DNA from: Hanleya hanleyi
Taxonomy: Eukaryota; Mollusca; Polyplacophora; Lepidopleurida; Hanleyidae
Direction of reading: 5' to 3'
NCBI GenBank assembly: GCA_036873755.1
Contig: JAVTVY010020316.1
Span: 19,345 to 83,344 of the forward strand
DNA length: 64,000 nt
Part shown: one piece after another, positions 42,717 to 53,458 of the stretch
Layout: each line of letters starts with the position of its first letter
How positions within the stretch are numbered: the stretch's first letter is position 1
The notes under the pieces: generated by a model
Seen by the model: the letters and a program-made list of their open reading frames with translations, nothing else
What the model was told of the DNA's origin: nothing
Databases searched by the model: none
Made by a program: the position numbers and the translations under genes

Positions 42717-44020
42717 ATGTCCTTGATCCACGCCGAGTCCTGCCCCTCCACCAACAGTGAATTTGATTTGTGGATCGTGCCGGCCACACAGACCAGTGTC
42801 GAACAAGGATTATGGGTGGAGCATCTCCCGTTCTCCAGCATCAACGAAACCGGGCCCATCGAGTTCACCATCAGTAATGCGGATACGGCCTATGTGGATT
42901 TAGCCCATACATACTTGTATGTGAAAGCCACGGTGGTCAATGGGGAAGGCACCAGAATCATCCAAGCTGCAACGGTGGGCCCGACGAATCTCCGGCTACA
43001 CTCGATGTTTCAACAGGTGGATATTTTTCTCAGCGACAAACTCATCAGTGACTCGATCAACACGTACCCCTATCGAGCCTACATCGAGACACTGTTGTCG
43101 TATGGCCGAGAGGCTAAAAAATCTCAGCTGACAGCCGCTTTATTCTACCAGGACACACCCGAGCACATGGACACGGTGGACAATGTGGGATATAACAAAC
43201 GGAAGGCTTTCACTGCGAACAGTGCCTCGGTGGATCTCATGGGTCGACTGCACGCAGGCATGTTCATGCAAGACCGGTACCTCTTGAACAAGATCCCCAT
43301 CAAAATCCGACTGATACGGGCGCCTCCGACCTTCGCGGCCACTAACGTGGAGGAGCATGCAGCTGACTATAAGATTGTCATCCAAGAGGCAGTCCTGTAT
43401 GTCCGAAAAGTGAAACCGAATCCAGCCATTCAATTGGGACACATGAAAGCCTTGGAAACAAAACCAGCCCAGTACCCTGTCCGACGTGTACAAACCAAAG
43501 TGTTCTCTGTGCCTGCTGGAAATATGGGCGCCAACAAAGAAAACCTGTTCCTGGGGAACTACCCAAGCGATTGATCCTGGCCTGTGTGGAAAATACCAGT
43601 TTCAGCGGAGCCTACCCAGAGAATCCGTTTGACTTTAAACATTTCGGCATCAATTTTGTGGCCCTGCATGTGGATGGACAACAGGTCCCAGCCACGGCCT
43701 TAACACCGAACTTTGGGCGCAGGAATTTCATTCGAGCCTATCAGAGCCTGTTTACAGCCACCGGTCAAATCAACCAGGACGAAGGGAATTTCATCAGTCG
43801 GGAGGACTACGCGAACGGATACACGTTGTTCTGTTTCGATCTGACCCCTACCTTAGAGAACGATCATCAGCTGGCCCTGGCCAAGCAAGGCAATTTACCG
43901 TTGGAAATCCACTTTGCACGAGCCCTCGCGACCACTGTCAATGTGATCTGCTACGCCGAGTTTGACAACATCATTCAAGTGGACAAGGCGCGCAACGTCC
44001 TGTGTGACTTCTCCACCTAA
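42717..44020 (+). CDS. Major capsid protein (double jelly-roll), frameshifted
   Basis: About 434 codons in two frames: 42,717-43,574 and a second frame that continues to the TAA at 44,018-44,020. The N-terminus (FDLWIVPATQTSVE, WVEHLPFSS, PIEF, YVDLAHTYLYVKA) is characteristic of Polinton hexon-like capsid proteins. VDIFLSDKLI, TYPYRAYIETLLSYG and DRYLLNKIPIKIRL are further conserved blocks. The break near 43,565 is a single-base length change in a short C/A run, shortly after the second jelly-roll begins. It may be a real mutation or an assembly error. The protease ATG follows 1 nt after the stop. Confidence 0.92.
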
Positions 44021-44021
44021 C

Positions 44022-44684
44022 ATGGATACAGACCAGATAACCACCGTGCTGGAGAATGATCCAGGGACACGTATGGTCTTTCAAGGGGTGTTCGCCCGAG
44101 ATGTGTTCCCATTAGACTGTATGTATCCTGCTGCTTACGTCCTGAATACAAACCCGATGGATCGGCCCGGTGAACATTGGGTGGCCGTGTACTTGACAGA
44201 ACAGCAGGGCGAATACTTTGATCCGTACGGCCTGCCACCCCTCCATCCCGATTTAACAGACTTCATGGATCAAGGTACAGAGACGTGGTGTTGGAATACT
44301 AAAACGTTGCAAAGCCTGGACAGTATGGTGTGCGGACAATATTGCTTGTTTTACCTGTACCATCGATGTCGGGGAAGGACCTTATCTACCATCGTCCTCA
44401 TGTTTGACGAGTACCCCAAGGCCGAGGACTGCGATGTACTCGTATATGACTGGGCCGCCCATCATTCAATGTACAAGTCCCGTTCTGGGCTTGAATTCTT
44501 TCAATGTACACACGCCGGCTGTTCTGGGCTTCAGTTCTTTCAATGTGCAAGCCCCCTGTTCTGGGCTTCAATTCTTTCAATGTACAAGCCTCCTGTTCTG
44601 GGCTTTAGTTTTCACGTGGTTGTTCTCACGTTGTTGTTGTCACTGGCCGGGGTGCGGGCCGGGAAAGTTGGAGGTAGTGTTTGA
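44022..44684 (+). CDS. Adenain-like cysteine protease, extended C-terminus
   Basis: 220 residues from the ATG 1 nt after the capsid stop. The catalytic set is visible: His52 (GEHW), Asp67 (FDPYG), Gln97 and Cys104 (VCGQYC). The seven-residue spacing from Gln to Cys matches adenovirus protease, a clan CE enzyme that matures capsid proteins. The core ends near residue 145 (VYDWAAHH). The remainder is read through about 38-bp tandem repeats (SMYKSRSGLEFFQC type units) into the right TIR, so it is probably not native. Element A shows the repeats as untranslated sequence before AATAAA. Confidence 0.9.
   Translation: MDTDQITTVLENDPGTRMVFQGVFARDVFPLDCMYPAAYVLNTNPMDRPGEHWVAVYLTEQQGEYFDPYGLPPLHPDLTDFMDQGTETWCWNTKTLQSLDSMVCGQYCLFYLYHRCRGRTLSTIVLMFDEYPKAEDCDVLVYDWAAHHSMYKSRSGLEFFQCTHAGCSGLQFFQCASPLFWASILSMYKPPVLGFSFHVVVLTLLLSLAGVRAGKVGGSV
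44464..44612 (+). repeat. Tandem repeats at the protease 3' end, element B
   Basis: Four imperfect units with TTCAATGTACAAG and TGTTCTGGGCTTCA; the same family as 30,905-31,040. Confidence 0.75.
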
Positions 44685-46926
44685 GCATTCACCCAAACCG
44701 GAAGTGACGTCATTTTTACATCCGGGTGAATTCACCCAAACCGGAAGTGACGTCACACACACTTGCGCAACCCCAGTACATGACAAACACAGACAAGTCT
44801 GGACATGTCCAAAAGTCACGCCTCATTCACCCAAACCGGAAGTGACGTCATATGCAAATTTCTGAGGTCAAAGGTCAATAGGGCTCGCCTAGACCCCAAA
44901 AACGTCTATGTCCATACACTTGGGCTACCGCGCATGCGCAGAATGACCCTATGTCAACCCCACATCCACGCCATCAGAGACTCCCTCACATAGGCTTCAC
45001 ATGGATACCTCACACGACCTATTCGAACCGTGAATAGCCCATCTGTAACCCAAACACACCCACACACCCCCCAAAATGCTTGCTTTCTATACTACGGTCA
45101 GGCTGCTCAAGTGCTCCTGCATGAGACCTTCAAAATAACGTCTATGTCCATACACTTGGGCTACCGCGCATGCGCAGAATGACCCTATGTCAACCCCACA
45201 TCCACGCCATCAGAGACTCCCTCACATAGGCTTCACATGGATACCTCACACGACCTATTCGAACCGTGAATAGCCCATCTCTAACCCAAACACACCCACA
45301 CACCCCCCAAAATGCTTGCTTTCTATACTACGGCCAGGCTGCTCAAGTGCTCCTGCATGAGACCTTCAAAATAAGACCTCACTCGACCCCATCGGACCAC
45401 CAGGGACTCACCTAGGCTCCAACATGTCCACCCCGTATGGATTTATACATACATTGGGCTTATATCCCAGTATATGAGCCTACCCAGACCTCGGTGACTT
45501 TTTTCAAAAATTTCACCGTTTCGTGCCGGGACACTTCCTATCGTGTTCTAAATGACGAGACTAAGAAAACAAATCCAAACAACCCTACCGCAAATGCATA
45601 GAAGTAGGTTTCCCAGTGGGACAAACATCGGTCCTATACCCCAGTATGGGCCTATATGGGTCTACATGGGTCTCGGTGACTTTTTTAAAAAAATCACCGA
45701 TTCGTGCCGGGACACTTCCTATCGTGTTCTAAGTGACGAGACTAAGAAAACAAATCCAAACAACCCTACCGCAAATGTATAGAAGTAGGTTTCCCAGTGG
45801 GACAAACATCGGTCCTATACCCCCAGTATGGAACTATATAGGTCTATATGGGTCTCGGTGATTTTTCCCCAAAATTTCACCGTTTCGCTCCGGGACACTT
45901 CCTATCGTGTTCTAAATGACGAGGCTAAGAAAACGAGACTCCACAACCTATACCGCAAATGTGGAGAAGTAGGTTTCCCAGGATGGTCCTATACCCCCAT
46001 ACCCCATATAGGCATTTTCCCGTAATTTAGGATAAAGTCCGTGTTCCGTATTTTTTCGGGAAAAATTTTACATGCACCCACCCTGGAACTAGTGGGAGAT
46101 AACTCTATTGATAGGCAAGCCCCGCTAAGCCCGGCGACCTACATATCCCCCATACCTCATATAGGCATTTTCCCGAATTTTTCGATAAAGCCCGTGTTCG
46201 GGTTTTTTTTCAGGAAAAATGTTACATGTACCCACCCATGACTGCATGCTCCTTCACGTAGGCTTCACTTTGATACCTCATGCAACTCCATCGGCCCATT
46301 AGGGGCTCCCCTAGCTCCCAAAACGTCTATTTTCATACCCTTTGGCCACCGCGCATGGGCAGAATGCCGATATTTCAACCCCACACCCAGCCCATCAGGT
46401 GCCCCTTCACGAATGCTTCACTTGGATACCTTACTCGACCCCATCGGACCATTAGTGGCTCCCCTAGCTCCAAAACGTCTATTTTCATACCCTTTGGCCA
46501 CCGCGCATGCGCAGAATGCCGATATTTCAACCCCACACCCAGCCCGTCAGATGCCCTTTCACGAATGCTTCACTTTGATACCTCACTCGACCCCATCGGT
46601 CCACTAGGGGCTCCCCTAGGTCACAAAACGTCTATTTAGGTATTCCCCGTATACATTAACATTGGAAGTCAACCCATTGGACTACTTTCTGTCCGCGGAA
46701 GCTTTCTCCCGCGACCGCATCACCATCAGACATGACCGCATCACCGCGGAAGAATTCGAGGTCAAAGGTTGCCGGAACTATAGCCTAGATAGGTCAGTAC
46801 ATGCCATGATCTGTCCGAGTTGTCTCCGTTGCATCCAAAGTGTACAGATGGCGCCACCATCGGAAGTTGTGACGTCATTTTTACATCCGGGTGAAATGTG
46901 AGTCGAAAGTGGTAGACCCTACTACT
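44646..46926 (-). repeat. Element B right terminal inverted repeat
   Basis: Inverted copy of 34,360-36,225 plus extra segments: a doubled unit of about 240 bp near 44,900-45,380 (AACGTCTATGTCCATACACT, CGCGCATGCGCAGAATGACC), a doubled 190-bp unit near 46,300-46,620, and the CCGCGG-rich piece at 46,690-46,755. Three CCGGAAGTGACGTCA composites lie at 44,699, 44,742 and 44,837. The adjacent protease frame runs into it. No genes. Confidence 0.85.
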
Positions 46927-47035
46927 CAGCTGATTGATATCCTGTTGACAACAGCCAGCTTCACATATCCTAATGGAGAATGACAAAACATGGTTGGATG
47001 AGAGACAAATAAATATCCGAAACAATGGATCAGAA
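46927..47035. other. Right flank of element B
   Basis: Begins CAGCTGATTGATATCC. It does not continue the 1.2-kb satellite that forms the left flank, so the locus has been rearranged or the satellite ended here. Confidence 0.5.
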
Positions 47036-47696
47036 CATATAACATCTCTTCACACATGGTTCAGAACACCCCGAGAAAGTGAGTGTGCACATGAACATCT
47101 ATTCACACATGGATCAGAACACCCAGAGAAAGTGGGTGTGTATATGAACATCTCTTCACACATGGGTCAGAACACCCCGAAAAAGTGGGTGTGTATATGA
47201 ACATCTCTTCACACATGGGTCAGGACACCCCGAGAATGTGGGTGTGTATATGAACATCTCTTCACACATGGGTCAGAACACTCCGAGAAAGTGGGTGTGT
47301 ATATGAACATCTCTCCACACATGGGTAAGAATACCCCGAGAAAGTGGGTGTGTATATGAACATCTCTTCACACATGGGTCAGAACACCCAGAGAAAGTGA
47401 GTGTGTATATAAACATCTCTTCACACATGGGTCAGAACACCCCGAGAAAGTGGGTGTGTATATGAACATCTCTTCACAGATGGGTCAGAACACCCCGAGA
47501 AAGTGGGTGTCTATATGACCATCTCTTCACACATGGGTCAGAACACCCCGAGAAAGTGCGTGTGTATATGAACATCTCTTCACACGTGGGTCAGAACACC
47601 CAGAGAAAGTGGGCGTGTATATGAACATCTCTTCACACATGGGTCAGAACACCCCGAGAAAGTGGGTGTGTATATGAACATCTCTTCACACATGGA
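47036..47696. repeat. 53-bp minisatellite, about 12.5 copies
   Basis: Unit: AACATCTCTTCACACATGGG, TCAGAACACCCCGAGAAAGT, GGGTGTGTATATG. Copies are more than 90% alike by eye. A lone diverged unit lies at about 48,331-48,383. Reading frames within it are artefacts. Confidence 0.9.
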
Positions 47697-49440
47697 TCAT
47701 TCAAGGGACGGCTTGCGACAGATGTTCCCACTGGCTACCACCGTTGAGATACGGAATGCAGACAGCGGCTGACATCCTGAAATGAACATGCACCGTATTA
47801 AATATCTCTTTAAGTGAAATTCATGTTCCGACACCTGAATTGAGAAATAGTAAGAATATGCTATCAGGCCCGATTGTTGAGGTAGATGTTTTCGACGCAT
47901 AATCCGATTCGCCTGACGACCATGCCGGGATCGTGCCAGTCCAAGTATATTGCTAAAATACAATGGCACTTGACAAGAACCGTCAGCAAGAAAGGAGAGA
48001 AAAACAAGACATGTGTGAATCGAAATTAAAAAACGATGACACAACGTGTGCAGCACGGACAAGAGTAACGAAGAAGAAGAGGAGTGTAAATCTAAAATAA
48101 TATATTAGATTTTACGCCGTGGAAAATACCGGCATCACTATATCTACAAGAGTATGAGAGTATATATCGTGAATAATTAACTACATTCATGATTAGGCTT
48201 GGCCCCTGATGAGAGATATGCTTGGGATATACATAAGATATACTCCCGAAATTATCCGAAACAACTGCTCTGGGGTACACGTTAGTACATATAGTGATGT
48301 TATAATAACTCCTATTCTCAGGCAAGTGTAGGGTCAGAACATCCCGAGAAAGTGGGTGTGTATGCGAACATCTCTTCACACAGTGTCCAGAAGCAGACGC
48401 AGTGCTCATTGGGATGTATCTGTTCGATGTCCTGACTAAACCCGAACAATCCGCGCACAACGGCTGATGACAGTGACTCGGATACTGAATAATAGCTAGG
48501 ATATTTGAAGTACTGATGTATCCCTATGGAGAAAACATTTGGCTGTGATGCCAAGAAAATATTTACTGTAAAATTCAAAAGACCTGATTTAAGGACAAAT
48601 TTATCACACTCAAATTTATCACACTCAAGATTCTCGAGAAAATTCGGTGCATTGAGAGTACACTTCGCTGTGGTATCATAAAAATGTACAGCACACTGAC
48701 CAAACAGACTTAGCTGAAGACAAAATTATATGCGTTTCAACATTTCGGACAAAATTGTTCGAAAGAAATGTGCGTCAGTGATTAACAGTAAATATTCTGA
48801 ATTTGGTGAGGGAATCTGATTTAGGGGGGTAAGGTAATTTTTTTGTCTAATTGCTCAGGCATTAGATAGGTTATATGAATGGAAAATACTTCATTGTGAA
48901 ACCTGATAATTGGGGTAAATATTAATATCTGTTTTATGTATCTGAGTATAACAGTCGTGACTGGTTCACCAATAATGTTCCAATTCAAATAATGAAAAAT
49001 GTTATTTTTGGTCGGTTTTCGATATGTTATTGGTGCATACACGAAGACCCTTGACGGACCTTGTGCCATTCGGTATTGGGATATTACCTGTGGTAAATAT
49101 GCATAATTCGGTGCATTGTTTGTGGATTTTCAGTTGAAAAATATTAGAGTTAAAAATATTTTCTAAATTTGAGTATTTTCTGTTGCGATTTGTACGCTTA
49201 TTGCCATAAAAATCCAATGCACACACCTAGGAACTAACAACCGGTCAGAACAAGTGTACATAGCTGTCCTTGACATATTAAAACAGGTTGTAGAAATTCA
49301 GGGGAAAAGGGTTACGGGAACGTCATTTCACCACCCTGGCCATCTGACTAATATTGCTGTTAGGGCTTTTATGCATTCTAAGACTGGACTTTGAACTTTT
49401 CAACACTTATATAATTTGTCAGCCGATATCATGAGCACTG
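47697..49440. other. Interval without recognised gene
   Basis: Contains one isolated 53-bp unit near 48,331-48,383 and minus-strand frames of 121-122 codons with no recognisable domain. Otherwise nothing seen. Confidence 0.4.
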
Positions 49441-50660
49441 TGACTGAAATGTTCATCCCCTAGCTTCAGTCTAACTAAAGCTAACCCTCGGTTAACAGAA
49501 CCCCTCCAATTTGAGGATTTTAACTTGAAGTTCATATGCACTATATTTCATGGCCATACTTCTTAGTTATACCAGTTCTTGTCTGAGAAAAGCCTGGGTT
49601 TTCAGCATTTTTGCCAGAGTAATCCTTTTGCAATTCAATGTTTTCGGCGCCACTTAGTGTATGAAGTTTAAATATAGACTTTTGGCATGAAGGATTGGGG
49701 AGGGGGCATTTTTTTCTGACAACTGCATTGTGGGATATGTGAAGTTCCACCTGCATATATGAGCTGACAGATGCAGATGAAATAGTGTAGAGAAACATAG
49801 AATATATCATTCCAGGGTCTTTATCTGAAGATATGGAGATGTTTATTGAGATTAGATGATACAAGGAAATGTTGCATTTTTGCACAATTGGGTTATCGTC
49901 TAACCATATGGCTGCATATTGGCATCTTTGCAACTGGTGGACCAAGGGTGCTAATATTTGCGCATTTGTGTGCCACCATATCCCCAAATGCACCATAGAA
50001 ATATGAATAATATCGGGTGACTTTTGTCTGTTTTTAGGTTGAACGCCACTACTAAGATGAAATATCGCAGAAAACAGGGCGTCCGCTGATTGGAAGTTAT
50101 TCACCGCAGGAAGGAATAGTTGGTAGCATGTATATTGAAATTCTTTCTTGATTATTTGAGAAAGAAAATATACAAAAAAGCTGGAGCAGTGTCTGCAGAC
50201 AGCAACATTGTGACAGATTTTCGTCGGGTACACCCTTCTGCCGGGTGACTGTCTATCATGGCGGCTGGTTCGAAATGGAACCGCTCATCATCCGTTCAAA
50301 TTGCTGATAAATTTGGCAGAACAAATCAGTCTTTCCAGCATGGTAGGTCATTTGTTGCACCGAAATATTGGGAATAGGTTTTTCTGGAGATGTGCCGGCC
50401 AAATTTACTACATAATTAGTAAGTATTTTTAATGTTATCGTCTAACCTGAAGGCAGATTTCAACATTTCTTTTTCTTGTTGAAAACGGCTGTCGGTGCAT
50501 TCTTGAGCACTTGCAATCTTCTTATTAACCGTTTTCAGTTGTAGACAAAGAATTCAAGAGGCCTGAATGGGGCCGGAAGTAGAAATCGTGTTCGTTAATG
50601 GGCTGTCGGATCTTGTCGCATTATTCAAATGGCATGACATTGCGAAATGGTCCCCCTACC
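49441..50660. repeat. 1.2-kb satellite unit, copy 1
   Basis: A unit with landmarks CAGTCTAACTAAAGC, TGCATATATGAGCTGACAG, ATATGAATAATATCGGGTGA, TTTTCTGGAGATGTGCCGGC and CACTTGCAATCTTCTTATTA, in the same order as at 53.46-55.57 kb. A minus-strand frame of 230 codons (49,541-50,233) runs through this copy but is broken in the others, so coding is doubtful. Confidence 0.8.
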
Positions 50661-51188
50661 AAACTTTCTGCGCTATATCCGGCACGACAAAAAAATGGAG
50701 AGCTAAAACTCTTTGACTTTTTAGTTTATCATGTTGGGGTCATTTTGAGCCTATTTGCCTAACCCCTCGAGCAGGGTAAATTCAAGATGGCGGCCACTTG
50801 GTGTACCAAAAAAGTGATGTTTTTGTCATATTTCTTCAAAATTTCTGCTTTTGCGCAGTGAAAAGTGGACAAAAACTATTTTATTTCACATCATATTAAT
50901 ATTTACTAATTTATCATGCAGTTTTTGCGTAGAAATTGTATAAATAAAAAATCGGAAAATCAGACCGAAAAATCGACCAAAAATGCCGTCACTGTGACGT
51001 CAACAACGCGGCCATCTTGGATTTTTTTACATTTCACTAAGAGCTTGTAAGGGTGATGCTAGTGTCTACATGGGTTCAGCGCACAAAAGCAAGGTGTAAA
51101 GAAAAAGCTAATTGAGGAAGAAGTCATTCAGGCCCCAGACTGGGGATGAGTCCTCTAAAAGCCCAAAAAAGCCCAGGCCAGATAGGGT
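50661..51188. other. Spacer between satellite and PLE copy 2
   Basis: AT-rich with CAAGATGGCGGCCAC and GCGGCCATCTTGG, two inverted YY1-like sites about 245 bp apart. No gene. Confidence 0.4.
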
Positions 51189-51542
51189 TAAAGAATATCC
51201 GCGCCCATAAGACCTATTCCATATTTCATATAACAGTATTAGCACCGAATTCAAAAGGACAATCATAGTATACATAAACGATGGCTAGTTTCCTCCTGCA
51301 AGAGAGAAGCGGTCAACAATTTTCAATGGTGCCGACAAGACATCATGATGTTCCAAAAATATTAAATCCGTATCCCTGATCGGTATTCTTAATCCATGAT
51401 AATCGTTGTAAAGTCGTCATCGAGAGAATGATGTATCTCAGTCACGCTTTGATTGTGACTGTTCATATGAACACCAAGAGGATCTTGAAGTACATGGGTT
51501 CATACGGCCCCTAGCCCCGGGTTAAGCGGAATTAGACACAAG
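51189..51542 (-). mobile_element. 3' tail of PLE copy 2 with structured block
   Basis: Reverse complement of the tail at 21,249-21,656. It carries CCGCTTAACCCGGGGCTAGG and the CAGTCAC/GTGACTG stem (about 51,436-51,460). The end at GGGTTAAAGAATATCC marks the PLE 3' boundary. Confidence 0.65.
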
Positions 51543-53094
51543 TTACGAAACGTAACGCCATAGATCTTGCACGCTATGCTCGTATTTTGTTATCAGCATG
51601 CGATATGTATCGTCAAATTTCAGAAACTTTGAGTGGAGGCGCTTGTTGGAATAGACCTCTTTTATAAGTTTTTGCAACAATGTTTTGTGACGTTGAATAA
51701 AATCGTCACATTTAACACAGGATCTAGCAAATGCTACTAGACGAGATATGTATACGCCATATGCAGGCCCCACTGGAATATTACTCTCCAGAAAAGAATA
51801 GTTTACGATGTCGAAATTGTAATCATCTCTTTTGTCATAAAGTCGACGAGAGACAATGCCCGTTTCATTTTTATAGAGATATAGATCTAAATATGACGTG
51901 CCTGTAGAACTATCTGTAGTTCCCTTCAAATTCAGTGAAGGTGAATATATATCCTTCACTGCGTCATTTATATAGCGATTATCCACAGCGATACGATCGT
52001 CTATATAGCGTTTGGTGAATGAGAAGCGACGGGCTTTGAATGGGTCGGTTTTGAAAGCGCCTGCATATAGTCATATTCATAGGAGAACAGATATAGGTCA
52101 GCCGACAGAGGTGCACAATTAGTACCCATTGGAACACCTATATGCTGCTGATATAATGTGTTGCCAAATTTCACATATATATTTTTAATGAAAAATTCAT
52201 GCAACTCTATAAACAAAGAAGCATCCCATGAATGATATCTCTTGCATTTATTAGAGCTAAAGAATGCTTTATGGCTTCCGACATTAATATATCTGTGATC
52301 AGTTTTCCCGAACACAGATACTATTAATGATCTTAGACGGTCAATAAGATCCTGATGAGGGATTGTAGTATACAGAGTCGAGAAATTCCATGTGGATACA
52401 TGTCTGTACGGTATGTGAGCTTTAGCATCAAATTCTTGCGTAAGACATATTGAGTTGTTCAATATCCACATACATTCAACGCCAGAGTATTTAGAAATAG
52501 TGGCGCAATACCTTTCCCAAAATGCTTTTACCTCTTGATGAGCCCTCGTCAATAGGGTTGAAAGAAACTTGGTGGTGCAGCTTCTAGAACCAGCTATGAA
52601 TCTGGCTTTGTATTGTGATTTATGCATTTTGAGAGTCCAGTATACTTTAGGTATGTCGTTATGAATGCCGTTTGAGAGTAAGTAGACGTATTTAATGATG
52701 ATATGTCTACACTCAATTCTTTAAACAGCACCTGGTAATAGTAATATTTACATATGAATATTATATTATTTGGAGCTTTGTCTGCTGAGACTATAACGAA
52801 TTTACTCTGGAGATTTGCTAGAACTTCTTGCGAATTGAGGTTTTTCAGTACTTGTTTTGCTTGGGGAAGGGTACTTCTGTCAATATGGCGGATTGTTTCA
52901 ACAACCTTGCTCTTGGTGAGGTCCAGCCAATCAGCGAGTACTATAGGTTCAACTTTTTCTCGCTTAGACCAATATATAAAGTACTGTTCCAATGCAGACA
53001 GGACTATTTTCTGGTCGGCCTCCAGATTTAATCTTCTCGGCTCTTTATATTTAGGTCCCTGCTTCAGGAGTAACTTTAAGTAACCAGTCACCAC
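51543..53094 (-). pseudogene. Penelope-like reverse transcriptase, copy 2 (frameshifted)
   Basis: Three frames on the minus strand (53,094-52,594; 52,627-52,001; 51,986-51,543) make one reverse transcriptase. Visible are FSTLYTTIPHQDLIDRL, GVPMGTNCAPLSADLYLFSY and, at a frame break, RYIDD with the next residue changed. The first frame extends the N-terminus (RLNLEADQKIV, YFIYWSKREK) beyond copy 1. About 70 bp before IPKVYWT are deleted. No GIY-YIG endonuclease precedes the stop, so both copies may belong to an endonuclease-lacking lineage or have lost that domain. Confidence 0.85.
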
Positions 53095-53458
53095 ATGTTT
53101 ACATTGTGTACAGATAAAGTTCGACGATTCACAATCACAACTGTAGCCTCCTGACGTGTATAAGTTTCAGTCAAACTCCTTGACAGCATTAGAGTAATTG
53201 AATATTTTGATGGCTATAGATTTAGTATACTTATATGAAATTCAAGGAGTTCAGTGAACTTGAAATTGTTTGGTACAGCGTTGCGTACCTATGGATCATT
53301 CAGGATTCGAGGTAAATTAATAATGTTCAGTCGTATATCTAAGTAGTGGAGTTTCAAGAAAAGCCGATTCTGAGATGATTCGATTATGTTCACTGGACGA
53401 TACAACCGAAAATACGATATATCTTTACATACTTTAGTGATTTTGGGTGGTATTATAG
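53095..53458. other. PLE copy 2 upstream region or spacer
   Basis: Minus-strand sequence just upstream of the frame has two cysteine-containing codon clusters (SCDCES, LYLCTQCKHVV) that may belong to the PLE N-terminus; the rest shows no recognised feature. Confidence 0.35.

Larger units (their letters stand above)
34360..46926 (+). mobile_element. Polinton/Maverick element B (12.6 kb, most complete copy)
   Basis: Starts AGTAGTAGGG and ends CCCTACTACT, the same termini as A, with terminal inverted repeats of about 1.9 and 2.3 kb. The flanks are GAGCTG (34,354-34,359) and CAGCTG (46,927-46,932), a 5 of 6 match expected for a mutated 6-bp target duplication. Eleven plus-strand genes fill 36.6-44.7 kb, including integrase, ATPase, protease and capsid proteins. 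No PolB is present, so replication would depend on another element. Confidence 0.92.

Noticed and set aside
36640..44684. Integrated adenovirus
   Set aside because: Integrase, 6-bp target duplications, TIR type and capsid and penton sequence features fit Polintons/adintoviruses, not adenoviruses.
44398..46661. Numerous frames of 60-150 codons in the terminal repeats of B
   Set aside because: They are mirrored in the inverted arm and in A and C subrepeats and encode no recognisable domain.
47036..47696. CRISPR-like regular repetition
   Set aside because: Head-to-tail 53-bp units without unique spacers in a eukaryotic context; it is a minisatellite.
49541..50233. 230-codon minus-strand frame as a gene
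   Set aside because: Other satellite copies carry stops and frameshifts in the same region and no domain is recognised.
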